DNA of 64,000 nucleotides. Source: Shewanella sp. c952 (lineage in GTDB: Bacteria; Pseudomonadota; Gammaproteobacteria; Enterobacterales; Shewanellaceae). The notes beneath the pieces were generated by a model. It saw only the letters and a list, made by a program, of their open reading frames with translations, ran no database searches and was not told the DNA's origin. Position numbers and translations under genes: made by a program. Shown here piece by piece: positions 21,452-29,816 of this stretch (positions are counted from its first letter, which is position 1; the number at the start of each line of letters is the position of its first letter). The DNA lies in NCBI RefSeq assembly GCF_019654975.1, contig NZ_BPEW01000018.1, positions 32,108 to 96,107 of the forward strand, given 5' to 3'.

Positions 21452-23050
21452 ATGGCGCAGGTTAATACTAACCCAGTGCCAAACTGCAATCGACCTATCG
21501 TGTGGACGATTGCAGGATCTGATAGCGGCGGCGGGGCGGGCATTCAAGCTGATTTGGCGACGATTAATGATTTAGATGCGCATGGCTGCAGTGCTATTAC
21601 TGCTGTCACAGCGCAAAGCTCTGTCATTGTCGCATCAGTGGAAGCGGTATCTCGACAGATGTTTACCGCACAGCTTGATGTGTTGGCGGCAGATATTGTT
21701 CCTCATGCCATTAAAATTGGCTTACTGGCAAACCAGCAACAGATAGATTTACTGGCTAGCTGGTTACAGCAAAGCCACTTACAGTGGCGAGACCGTGGTT
21801 TAGTTGTGCCAGTGATTCTCGATCCTGTGATGGTGGCAACTTGCGGAGATACGCTTACTGGGGCTGCAACGCTCGACTTTACGCCGCTTAAAGGGCTGCT
21901 AACATTGATAACCCCTAATGTCACAGAGCTTGCGACGTTAGCTGGACGGCAGTTGCTAACACCGGAGGAGAGTGTTCAGGCTGCACAAACGTTAGCTGCG
22001 CAGCTACAAACGTCAGTACTCGCCAAAGGTGGCGATATTGGGCCTCATTGGGATGAAGAGCTTGCTCGAGACTTGCTGGTATGTCATCAAGTAGCTGGCA
22101 TATCTAGTATGCATAGTGAGCAAGTATTTTGGCTCACCTCAAGCAGAATCAGTACCAAGAACAACCATGGAACTGGTTGTACACTGTCATCGGCAATTGC
22201 GACTGTGATGGCACATGGCTTTGTGTTAAATGACGCGGTAGTGGTTGCTAAAGCTTATGTTTCTCAAGGATTAGCTCAAAGCTACCAGGCAGGCAGTGGT
22301 CCCGGCTGTTTAGCGCGTTGCGGTTGGCCAAATGCACTGTCCGTTTATCCATTTATCGAACCGCTATATGAGGCTACGGCGAGAACGAGTGCTAATAATC
22401 TGAATACTAGTGGCTTTAAGAAACTCACTATGCAGTTAGGTGTTTACCCTGTGGTTGCTGAGCTTGATATGTTGCAACAACTGCTTAAAGCGGGAGCTAA
22501 GACGATTCAGCTACGAGTTAAAGATCCCACTGACCCGTTACTTGAGCAAAAAATTGTACAAGCAATTGCGTTCGGACGAGATTACAGGGCTCAGGTCTTC
22601 ATCAATGATCATTGGCAGTTAGCCATAAAGCATCAAGCTTTTGGGGTTCATCTTGGCCAGGAAGATCTTATTGCTAGTAATCTACAGCAGCTGAGTGATG
22701 CAAATATCGCACTTGGATTATCGAGTCATAGTTACTTTGAGATCTTGTTAGCGATGCAACATAAACCATCCTATATCGCTTTTGGGCATATTTTTCCGAC
22801 AACGACGAAGCAGATGCCATCAGCGCCCCAAGGGCTTGATAAGTTAGCTCGCTATGTTGACTTGATGCAGGGCGAGCTACCAATAGTAGCGATTGGCGGT
22901 ATCGACTCAGATACGCTCGCTAAAGTGAAACTAACGGGTGTGGATGACATCGCAGTCGTGCGAGCTGTCACGCAGGCAACACATCCAGCCGAAGCTTACC
23001 AAGCCTTAGTCAACCAGTGGACCGAGGGGGCTGTTAATGACGCTCTCTGA
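21452..23050 (+). CDS. thiDE: Fused HMP-phosphate kinase / thiamine-phosphate synthase ThiDE
   Basis: A 532-residue fusion. Residues 1-290 are ThiD (WTIAGSDSGGGAGIQADLAT, KIGLLAN, ILDPVMVATCGDTL, NHGTGCTLSSAIAT anion hole), giving HMP-PP. Residues 320-525 are ThiE (QLGVYPVVAELDMLQQLLKAGAKTIQLR, FINDHWQLAIKHQAFGVHLGQEDL, LGLSSHSYFEI, AFGHIFPTTTKQMPSAPQGL, VAIGGID), joining HMP-PP with thiazole phosphate to thiamine phosphate. The usual ThiE ligands are present. Downstream thiF overlaps its end by 14 bases. Confidence 0.96.
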   Translation: MAQVNTNPVPNCNRPIVWTIAGSDSGGGAGIQADLATINDLDAHGCSAITAVTAQSSVIVASVEAVSRQMFTAQLDVLAADIVPHAIKIGLLANQQQIDLLASWLQQSHLQWRDRGLVVPVILDPVMVATCGDTLTGAATLDFTPLKGLLTLITPNVTELATLAGRQLLTPEESVQAAQTLAAQLQTSVLAKGGDIGPHWDEELARDLLVCHQVAGISSMHSEQVFWLTSSRISTKNNHGTGCTLSSAIATVMAHGFVLNDAVVVAKAYVSQGLAQSYQAGSGPGCLARCGWPNALSVYPFIEPLYEATARTSANNLNTSGFKKLTMQLGVYPVVAELDMLQQLLKAGAKTIQLRVKDPTDPLLEQKIVQAIAFGRDYRAQVFINDHWQLAIKHQAFGVHLGQEDLIASNLQQLSDANIALGLSSHSYFEILLAMQHKPSYIAFGHIFPTTTKQMPSAPQGLDKLARYVDLMQGELPIVAIGGIDSDTLAKVKLTGVDDIAVVRAVTQATHPAEAYQALVNQWTEGAVNDAL

Positions 23051-23849
23051 TAAGGACTTTTTGCACTACTCACGGCAAATCCTTTTGCCTGAGGTGGGTG
23101 AGCAAGGCCAAAGTACTTTTAATCAATCCCATCTATTGATTATTGGTGTTGGGGGGTTAGGCACATTGGCGGCGCATTACCTTGCTGCAGCAGGCATAGG
23201 CAAAATAACACTGGTAGATGGCGATGTAGTTGAGCTATCGAATCTTCCTCGGCAGTTACTATTTAGCAAAGAGGATTTAGGCGTTAATAAAGCACAGGTT
23301 GCAGCCACAAAGCTGATGCGTGCTTATGAAGATTGTGAGATCTATAGCTACTGCGAATACCTAAGTGCAGCCAATACTGATGATCTGTTTAGTCGCAAGC
23401 CATCGGAGTTTGATCTGTTACTCGATTGCAGCGATAACTTTGCTGTGAGGCAGCTAGTTAATCAACAAGCTTTAAAGCATGGGATCACTTTAGTGTCAGC
23501 ATCGGCAGCTAATTTTCAAGGGCAGCTATTGAGTATTAACCAACAAATCGCTTCTGAATCAGGTTGTTACCAGTGTTTATATCCAAGCGATATGAGTGTG
23601 AGTCAAACCTGCCAAACGATCGGCGTGTTAGGGCCAATGGTCGGCACGTTAGCCTCAATGCAGGCATTAATGAGCTTGAACCTATTGCTAGAGGCTGAGC
23701 TTAGACCGTTATTAGATGAGATTGCTGACACAGCAAACACTAGCGGCTCTCAATTACTTGGAAAGCTATTTCGCTTTGATGGTGCAAGGTTTGTTTGGCG
23801 ACAAGCATCTCTTTTACGCGACCCCAACTGCAGTGTCTGCGGTGTTTAG
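23037..23849 (+). CDS. thiF: ThiS adenylyltransferase ThiF
   Basis: A 270-residue E1-like enzyme: YSRQILLPEVGEQGQ at the N-terminus, nucleotide-binding loop LLIIGVGGLGTLAAHYLAAAGIG, VDGDVVELSNLPRQLLF, the LLDCSDNFAVRQLVN segment, and zinc-binding CxxC pairs (CYQC about 182-185, CSVC near the end). It adenylates the C-terminal glycine of ThiS for sulfur transfer in thiazole synthesis. Overlap with thiDE suggests coupled translation. Confidence 0.95.
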   Translation: MTLSDKDFLHYSRQILLPEVGEQGQSTFNQSHLLIIGVGGLGTLAAHYLAAAGIGKITLVDGDVVELSNLPRQLLFSKEDLGVNKAQVAATKLMRAYEDCEIYSYCEYLSAANTDDLFSRKPSEFDLLLDCSDNFAVRQLVNQQALKHGITLVSASAANFQGQLLSINQQIASESGCYQCLYPSDMSVSQTCQTIGVLGPMVGTLASMQALMSLNLLLEAELRPLLDEIADTANTSGSQLLGKLFRFDGARFVWRQASLLRDPNCSVCGV

Positions 23850-23897
23850 GGGTTTCACTCTGAAATTGATTGCTAAACAGAATAAGGAAAATGAGAA

Positions 23898-24101
23898 ATG
23901 ATTAGCATTTTTTTAAATGATGAAGCGATGAATGTCGCTACCGGCTCATCATTGACTGATGTATTACAAGGTCAAACCATCGCTGAAAACGGCGTGGCTT
24001 TAGTACTCAACTCTGAAGTTGTACCTCGAAGTCGATGGCCGCATATCATGTGTCAGCAAGATGATACGTTAGAAGTTTTTTCCGTTGTCGCTGGAGGTTA
24101 A
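23898..24101 (+). CDS. thiS: Sulfur carrier protein ThiS
   Basis: A 67-residue ubiquitin-like protein ending in VAGG, the diglycine tail that becomes a thiocarboxylate. SLTDVLQ and [16 protein letters not shown] match ThiS. Its stop overlaps the first of two possible thiG starts. Confidence 0.95.
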   Translation: MISIFLNDEAMNVATGSSLTDVLQGQTIAENGVALVLNSEVVPRSRWPHIMCQQDDTLEVFSVVAGG

Positions 24102-24103
24102 TG

Positions 24104-24868
24104 ATGTTGAAAATTGGTGATACAGAGTTTAGCTCTAGGCTGTTTACTGGCACCGGCAAGTTTGCTGATGAAAAGGCGATGCTCGCGGCGATTAGCGCTT
24201 CAAGTTCTGAACTGGTGACGCTGGCAGTTAAGCGGCTTGATCTTAAAACGGGCAGCGATAATATTTTAAAACCACTGCAACAGCGTGGAGTAAAGTTACT
24301 GCCAAACACAGCTGGTGCACGCAATGTGAAAGAGGCCGTTTTTGCGGCGCATTTATCTCGAGAGATGTTGGGGACTAATTGGATAAAACTTGAGATCCAC
24401 CCTGATCCTAAGTACCTGATGCCCGATCCTATCGAAACATTAGCCGCAGCACGGATTTTATGTGAGCAGGGCTACGTGGTGCTGCCCTATGTGCATGCTG
24501 ATCCCGTCTTGTGTCGACGTTTAGAAGAGGTTGGTTGCGCCGCAGTGATGCCACTTGGAAGCCCTATAGGCTCGAATCAAGGTTTAGTGACAGAACCATT
24601 TTTAAAGATCATTATTGAGCAGTCACAAGTGCCTGTAGTGATTGATGCTGGAATTGGCGCACCATCGCAAGCGACTAGAGCGATGGAACTTGGCGCTGAT
24701 GCGGTATTGGTCAACACTGCGATTGCTAGCAGTGCTGATCCAGTTGCTATGGGGCGCTGCTTTGCTCAAGCCGTAGACACGGGGCGAACAGCATTTATTG
24801 CTGGGTTAGGAAGTGTCAGTAAGCAGGCAAATAATACCAGTCCATTAACGGGTTTTCTAAATGTTTAA
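24104..24868 (+). CDS. thiG: Thiazole synthase ThiG
   Basis: A TIM-barrel protein of 254 residues: [11 protein letters not shown] near the start, [11 protein letters not shown] (the Schiff-base Lys), [46 protein letters not shown] and [10 protein letters not shown]. It builds the thiazole ring from DXP, ThiS thiocarboxylate and dehydroglycine. I prefer ATG 24104: GGAGG sits six bases before it, only three before ATG 24101, and the E. coli protein begins at the same place. Confidence 0.96.
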   Translation: MLKIGDTEFSSRLFTGTGKFADEKAMLAAISASSSELVTLAVKRLDLKTGSDNILKPLQQRGVKLLPNTAGARNVKEAVFAAHLSREMLGTNWIKLEIHPDPKYLMPDPIETLAAARILCEQGYVVLPYVHADPVLCRRLEEVGCAAVMPLGSPIGSNQGLVTEPFLKIIIEQSQVPVVIDAGIGAPSQATRAMELGADAVLVNTAIASSADPVAMGRCFAQAVDTGRTAFIAGLGSVSKQANNTSPLTGFLNV

Positions 24869-24904
24869 CCGCTTACACACCCAAGCTAGCCAAAAGGTGG
24901 CATC

Positions 24905-26014
24905 ATGAGTTTTGTCGATGAATTTAGAAAGCTGTCACGCAGTGAATTACAGATGTCCTTGTATTCAACGACTAAGCAGGATGTAGAGCAAGCGCTTATC
25001 AGCCCTGAGGGCAATTTATCGAGTTTACTTGCGCTGCTTTCGCCAGCCGCAGAGCCCTATATTGAACAGATGGCGCAGCGTTCTGTAGCACTTACTAGAC
25101 AACGTTTTGGCGCGAGCCTTGGCATGTATATTCCGCTTTACTTGTCTAATTTATGTGCCAATGAATGTGACTACTGTGGCTTCACCATGAGTAATAAAAT
25201 TAAGCGTAAGACTTTGTCTGAAAGGGAGTTGTTGAAAGAGTTATTGATAGTGAAAAATATGGGCTATGACTCAATACTGTTGGTCTCGGGAGAACATGAA
25301 ACCAAAGTCGGCATGGACTATTTTAAGCAGATGTTGCCGTTGGTAAAACAGCAGTTTAGTCATGTTGCGATAGAGGTTCAGCCGCTTGAACAAACGGATT
25401 ACCAATCTTTGATTGAAGATGGCCTTGATGCGGTCATGCTTTATCAAGAAACCTATAATCCAGTGACTTATGCTAACCACCATACCCGTGGCAAGAAGAA
25501 AGATTTCAGTTATCGATTAGAGTCCCCTGAGCGAGTGGCTAAAGCTGGAGTTGATAAAGTAGGCTTAGGCGTATTACTTGGTCTTGATGATTGGCGCTTA
25601 GATGCACTGCTAATGGGCCACCATTTAGCCTATTTAGAAAAAAACTATTGGCGCAGCCGTTACAGTATCTCACTACCGCGTTTAAGACCCTGTACAGGCG
25701 GAGTACCACCTAAGGTAGAGTTGACTGATAAGGGATTAGTGCAGATGATTTGTGCTTTTAGATTGTTTAACCACCAACTTGAAATTAGTTTGTCTACCCG
25801 CGAAAGTCCTGCGCTGCGTGATAATCTGTTCGCACTTGGGGTAACCAATGTCAGCGCGGGTAGTTCTACACAACCAGGTGGCTACGATAAACCCTACTCT
25901 CAGTTAGATCAATTTGAAATAAGTGACGAGCGCACGCCTATGGAAGTCGCCACAGCAATGAGTGTTCGAGGCTTAAACCCAGTGTGGAAAGACTGGGAGA
26001 TGGGCTGGAAGTAA
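24905..26014 (+). CDS. thiH: Dehydroglycine synthase ThiH (tyrosine lyase)
   Basis: A 369-residue radical-SAM enzyme with CANECDYCGF (the CxxxCxxC iron-sulfur motif, about residues 80-89), YNPVTYANHH, KVGLGVLLGLDDWRLDA and SLPRLRPCTGG. It cleaves tyrosine to give dehydroglycine for ThiG, so this organism uses the anaerobic-type route rather than ThiO. Last gene of the thi operon, 36 bp after thiG. Confidence 0.96.
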   Translation: MSFVDEFRKLSRSELQMSLYSTTKQDVEQALISPEGNLSSLLALLSPAAEPYIEQMAQRSVALTRQRFGASLGMYIPLYLSNLCANECDYCGFTMSNKIKRKTLSERELLKELLIVKNMGYDSILLVSGEHETKVGMDYFKQMLPLVKQQFSHVAIEVQPLEQTDYQSLIEDGLDAVMLYQETYNPVTYANHHTRGKKKDFSYRLESPERVAKAGVDKVGLGVLLGLDDWRLDALLMGHHLAYLEKNYWRSRYSISLPRLRPCTGGVPPKVELTDKGLVQMICAFRLFNHQLEISLSTRESPALRDNLFALGVTNVSAGSSTQPGGYDKPYSQLDQFEISDERTPMEVATAMSVRGLNPVWKDWEMGWK

Positions 26015-26079
26015 AAGGTAGGTAAAGCTGATACTAAGTAAATATGTAGACTATTGTTAGCGGATAAAAGGGAAACAGA

Positions 26080-26790
26080 GTGAATATAGAAAAGATCTCA
26101 ATTGATAAACTCGATGACTTCGTGCCTCTGTTTGATCAATACATGGTGATTTATACCAATTGCATTAAAAGTTTGACCATTCAGCGGGAATTCAAAACGC
26201 TGTAGGAAAGTAGTGGGATTTGAGCTAATAGTTATTCTATATCCAAATCCCATAGCGAATCATACAGCGTTTTGAAACCCGCACTACGTGAGCTCCTCAG
26301 TCTTTCCACTTCTGCTTTGCATTGGCTTAAAAGGGAACAACCATTTCTTTACCAATGCGCTTTGAATTGAAAAGGCTGGGGGGCTCTGACCTGGTCAAAT
26401 ACTTAATGCAATTGGTATTATAAGCAAGCTTCTGCACCAATTAAGTATCGTGATTATTTAAAAGAGCGTTTGGGTAATGGCGAGGCGACAGTCTTTATTG
26501 CCTATAGCGATAATGAGCCAGTCGGATTTGTGCTTAATTATCACACTTTTTCTTCTGTTTCATTAGCAAGAGTGATCGTTCTCAACGATCTATTTATCTG
26601 TGCATCACATCGGCAGCAAGGTATCGCGAATAAGCTGATTGGAAATGTTATAGAGTTAGCTAAATGTACTAACTCTGCACGAATTGACCTAGGCACTGCT
26701 ATCGATAATTACACTGCGCAAGCATTGTATGAAAAGATTGGTTTTATTAAAGATACTGAGTACTTTTCATATAGCCTATCAGTTGCTTAA
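26080..26790 (+). pseudogene. GNAT acetyltransferase gene interrupted by a MITE-like element
   Basis: The gene begins at GTG 26080 (MNIEKISIDKLDDFVPLFDQYMV), is broken after codon 24, and continues from 26418 to the stop at 26790. Removing 26154-26417 plus one TTA copy restores GTG ATT TAT AAG CAA GCT exactly in frame, giving one 148-residue protein with GNAT marks (VFIAYSDNEPVGFVLNY, CASHRQQGIANKLIGNVIELA acetyl-CoA loop, NYTAQALYEKIGF). A TTG at 26470 could still start a truncated 106-residue remnant holding the acetyl-CoA loop. The rest of the frame has no other defect, so the insertion looks recent. Confidence 0.9.
26154..26417. mobile_element. MITE-like element, copy 2, with TTA target duplication
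   Basis: A 264-bp element. Left end TACCAATTGCATTAA and right end TTAATGCAATTGGTA are perfect inverted repeats; the matching continues imperfectly to TTTGACCA / TGGTCAAA (about 27 bp). The direct repeat TTA flanks it at 26151-26153 and 26418-26420. Internal nested hairpin: 26191-26204 pairs perfectly with 26263-26276, and GGGATTTG with CAAATCCC inside it. It carries AAAAGGGAACAACCATT near 26330-26346. No coding capacity. Confidence 0.9.
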
Positions 26791-26796
26791 GTCACT

Positions 26797-27162
26797 TTAA
26801 CCAAGGTGTTTTTTTAATTTGCTGTAAACATCAGCTGGGGTGATGGGCTTAAAGATGTAATCTTGAGCGCCTAACCTTAGCGCTAAGTTTTCATCTGAAT
26901 TTTCATTTAAGCTACTAATAATAATGACAGGGATCGTGCGAGTTAAGTCATTTTCCTTGATATCTTTTAGCACTTGATAACCATTTTTATCTGGCATCAT
27001 AATGTCGAGGAAAATGCAGTTTGGTTGCAAACTAGTGGCAAGTTCAGTCGTTTGTATGCCTGAATTGGCTGTGGTGACATGGTAATCATCACCTAATATT
27101 GACAGTAAAAGGCTTGAGCAGATTGGGTCATCATCAATCACTAATATTTTGGGTTTTTCCAT
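26797..27162 (-). CDS. Stand-alone response regulator receiver protein
   Basis: A 121-residue CheY-like domain and nothing else: acidic pair DDD (residues 10-12), phospho-acceptor Asp in FLDIMMPDKNGYQ (about 53), Ser/Thr in VIIISS, and Lys in DYIFKPI. There is no output domain, so it must act through protein contacts or as a phosphate relay or sink. No kinase lies beside it. It ends six bases from the broken GNAT gene on the opposite strand. Confidence 0.92.
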   Translation of the reverse strand: MEKPKILVIDDDPICSSLLLSILGDDYHVTTANSGIQTTELATSLQPNCIFLDIMMPDKNGYQVLKDIKENDLTRTIPVIIISSLNENSDENLALRLGAQDYIFKPITPADVYSKLKKHLG

Positions 27163-27543
27163 ATTCAGATTTACCTTTATTTCATATCTAATGATTTAGT
27201 TTTTACCGTATCATTTTAATCTGTTAGTGGCTAATTTAAAAAGGACTTAAGTGGTATAATAACTCGCTTTTTTGTAGCGAACTTATCAGTGTTAAGGGCC
27301 TATTGCTGTATCTAACTAATGATGCAAAATACTACACTCATTAACTTGTACTCGTGCTGAACAGCTAACGATTTGCAGATTTTTTCAATTTGAAACCTAG
27401 TTGTAAAATGCAGTCAGCGTCGATTAATATCTAAATAAGTATAGCCGGTTAACTTATTGGAACTGTTAATTATGTTGATAATAGCTGTACAATTTTAGTA
27501 CGTTACTTGATAATCTAATTTCTAATTACAATAGAGCGCTGTT
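27163..27543. other. Intergenic region between receiver gene and small axial-like gene
   Basis: About 380 bp of AT-rich DNA holding promoters for both divergent genes. TATAAT at 27255-27260 could be a -10 box for the plus strand, but no good -35 box precedes it. No operator or hairpin that I would defend. Confidence 0.4.
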
Positions 27544-27804
27544 ATGCAAATTCCTCCTAGTATTATTTCAGGACACAATGGCTTTCAAAGTGCGCAGTCA
27601 GATTTGACTCAAGCAACTGTTGATGTTGCCAGTTCAAGTCAATCTGCTGTAGCGACAACAAGTGCAAGTGTTGGCGATAGTAGCGTAGATATAAATAGCG
27701 CGCTTATCAATGCCACTCAGGCTGTCAATCATGCCGAAGCATCGGCTGAAGTCATTGAAGCTTCCTCAGAGATGATTGGCACTATAATTAACATCAAAGT
27801 CTAG
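27544..27804 (+). CDS. Small unknown protein resembling the terminal helices of flagellar axial proteins
   Basis: An 86-residue protein with no signal peptide or TM. The N-terminus (IISGHNGFQSAQSDLTQATVDVAS) recalls the rod/hook start helix (SGM-x-A-x-x-x-x-D-x-x-A-x-N-I-A). The C-terminus (NATQAVNHAEASAEVIEASSEMIGTIINIKV) recalls the last helix of FlgC/FlgG/FlgE (AQRAYEANAKVIxTxDEMLGTLLNI). Only these two helices with a Ser-rich linker are present. The likeness is by eye and the role is unknown. It has its own terminator and stands alone. Confidence 0.6.
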   Translation: MQIPPSIISGHNGFQSAQSDLTQATVDVASSSQSAVATTSASVGDSSVDINSALINATQAVNHAEASAEVIEASSEMIGTIINIKV

Positions 27805-27810
27805 AAATAG

Positions 27811-27836
27811 AAAACGCTCTTGCGAGCGTTTTTTTA
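27811..27836 (+). terminator. Rho-independent terminator
   Basis: AAAACGCTC, three-base loop TTG, CGAGCGTTTT and more T residues, directly after the small axial-like gene and before the convergent lysR end; it may serve both strands. Confidence 0.88.
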
Positions 27837-27840
27837 TTGG

Positions 27841-28740
27841 TTAGATTGACTCAACTAGATGGTGTTGTTTAAACAATCGCTCAATCATTTCGCTCGCTGG
27901 TCCTTGCTTGTCACGGTTGGGGATCACTAAGCTAAGAGTGGCTTTGCGTTTTGTTGAACCTTTCAAGTTAAGTTTTTTCAGCTCACCACTTTCAATTGCA
28001 TTTTTCACTAGTTGTTCTGGTACCCAGCAAAAACCTAAGCCTTTTTTGAGAATTACGATGGCTTCATGAAAATTTGCAACAGTCCAGCGCTGCTCTGCCT
28101 TAAGCCAGCCTAAATCTGTATTAGGACCTTGTGAGGTATCTTTGATCACAAGTTGCAGATGCTGGGCAAGCGTTTGATCTTCTTCGATGACGTCGTACTG
28201 AGCTAATGGGTGATTAGAGTGGCATACAAGACTAAAATTGATATCCACTAAGGGCTCTGCTAAATATCCCTTAGGCGGTGGCCCACCGCAAATAGCAATA
28301 TCAACCGCTTCATTGTTGATGAGTTCAGCTGTGCCTGTTAAAACGGTATCGAGCACGGTGACCCTTGTACCGCGGCTAACGGGGTAGAACTGGCTGAGTA
28401 CATCAACAAGATCATCCATCGGATAGATGATCTCTCGGGCGATTGTTAGTGATGGCTCCCAGCCAGTTTCCAAGTTATTGGCCAACAACTCTAGTTCCGT
28501 CACAGATTGGGTAATATGCCTAGAACGACGAAGCAACACTTCTCCGCATTCAGTGAGGTAAGCTTTTCGGCCTTTGACCTCAAGTAGCTGCACACCTAAC
28601 TGAAATTGCAGCTTAGCGACTGCGTGATTAAGTGAAGATTGGCTTTTATTTAGCTTCTCTGCAGCTTGGGCGTAACCGCCATAATCGACAACCGCTTGTA
28701 TTATTCTCCACTGTTCTAATGTTGATTTTGCTCTGTCCAT
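27841..28740 (-). CDS. LysR-family transcriptional regulator
   Basis: A 299-residue protein with an N-terminal winged helix (YGGYAQAAEKLNKSQSSLNHAVAKLQFQLGVQLL, residues 20-53) and a LysR-type effector domain (VDIAICGGPPPKGYLAEPLVDINFSLVCHSNHPL). It is the last gene of the minus-strand block that includes the retropepsin, 7TM, ATP-grasp, M3-like and DUF3541 genes. Its ATG overlaps the stop of the DUF3541 gene by one base (TAATG), so it is translated together with the system and is the natural candidate to control it. The effector is unknown. Confidence 0.93.
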   Translation of the reverse strand: MDRAKSTLEQWRIIQAVVDYGGYAQAAEKLNKSQSSLNHAVAKLQFQLGVQLLEVKGRKAYLTECGEVLLRRSRHITQSVTELELLANNLETGWEPSLTIAREIIYPMDDLVDVLSQFYPVSRGTRVTVLDTVLTGTAELINNEAVDIAICGGPPPKGYLAEPLVDINFSLVCHSNHPLAQYDVIEEDQTLAQHLQLVIKDTSQGPNTDLGWLKAEQRWTVANFHEAIVILKKGLGFCWVPEQLVKNAIESGELKKLNLKGSTKRKATLSLVIPNRDKQGPASEMIERLFKQHHLVESI

Positions 28741-29816
28741 TACTTAGCTTTAACCTGTTTTGGCAGATACTTCTTGGTTGCTTTTAACTCTGCAAGATGA
28801 GGGCCTTTGTGAAGTTTCTCAGGCCAATCCAGCAACATCATTGCTAATACATTTCGGTGTTCACCCATGACGAGATCTGGGTTGCCACGAGGTGAGGGGA
28901 TAATCTGCTCTTTCTTGTTGAATGCGTTGACGATATGCTGCTGAGTTTTAGCCACCACCGGGTTATCTGCTTGCCCTGCTAATAGAAAGCTAATACCGAC
29001 CTCGGCAATGATGTCATCAGTGGCATCTTTTAAAATACGATCAATATTTTGCTCAAAATGATCTAATATCCAAGCGAACTCTTTAGCATCAACATTATGC
29101 TGGTAGTACTCACTGGCAGCGAATATAAAATGAGTCATACCATAGAGCTTGTTTCGGTATTGTTTTTTATCTAGCTGACTGTCTTGGTTATCAGGGTAAA
29201 CTCCAATGAAGGCCGTTTTGTAGTCAGCTAAGTAATCTCCTACGCCAATCTGCTTTGCCCAGTAAACATAGTTAATCAGCTGAGCAGCCCAAGTCTTAAT
29301 CATAGCTTTATCTGTTAGGCCAGTCTTTAGATCGGCTTTTTTGAGCGTTTTGACTAATTGCTCATGACAAGGACCGGTTAAATCAAATTCATCAATACGG
29401 CTGGAGTAACGCAGTAGTACATCGGTATAGAAAATAAACTCCGGAAATGGTTTTAATGCCTTTTTACGGGCTTTGGCTCGAGGACCTTTTCCTAAAACAG
29501 AAATAGCCTTATTTGCCTCATTGCTGATGAAATCTTTCTTATCCAGATTACAAGCGTAAAAAGCTTGCGCCTCAGTGACGGCATAAAGATCGACTAAAGC
29601 TGCGTTAGCGTATTTTACGTCACCAGTCATACGGTATTGTCTAATACCATAATGGCCTTGAATACGTGGCGGTAGTTCAAAAAGGTGCGTTTCAAGATTA
29701 GCTTTTATAGCGTGATAGACTTCAGCATTTTTTGCTTCAGTGGCTGTTGGCGCAGCAAAACTACTGGCGCAAAAAAGTGCAGCTGCTAGGGTGCTTATTC
29801 TGAGCATCGAAGGCAT
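28740..29816 (-). CDS. DUF3541-type exported protein
   Basis: A 358-residue protein with a signal peptide (ISTLAAALFCASSFAA) and a helical, Tyr- and Lys-rich body (RIQGHYGIRQYRMTGDVKYANAALVDLY, YGMTHFIFAASEYYQHNVD, GNPDLVMGEHRNVLAMMLLDWP). I believe this is the DUF3541 family of Vibrio and Shewanella, of unknown function. AGGA lies six bases before ATG 29816, although that start is inside the end of the upstream M3-like gene (56-base overlap). The repeated helix pairs suggest an alpha/alpha-type fold, but no catalytic motif was seen. Confidence 0.75.
   Translation of the reverse strand: MPSMLRISTLAAALFCASSFAAPTATEAKNAEVYHAIKANLETHLFELPPRIQGHYGIRQYRMTGDVKYANAALVDLYAVTEAQAFYACNLDKKDFISNEANKAISVLGKGPRAKARKKALKPFPEFIFYTDVLLRYSSRIDEFDLTGPCHEQLVKTLKKADLKTGLTDKAMIKTWAAQLINYVYWAKQIGVGDYLADYKTAFIGVYPDNQDSQLDKKQYRNKLYGMTHFIFAASEYYQHNVDAKEFAWILDHFEQNIDRILKDATDDIIAEVGISFLLAGQADNPVVAKTQQHIVNAFNKKEQIIPSPRGNPDLVMGEHRNVLAMMLLDWPEKLHKGPHLAELKATKKYLPKQVKAK

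Noticed and set aside
26470..26790. Independent 106-residue acetyltransferase gene
   Set aside because: It lacks the first GNAT helices and has only a TTG start; it is the 3' part of the gene broken at 26153.
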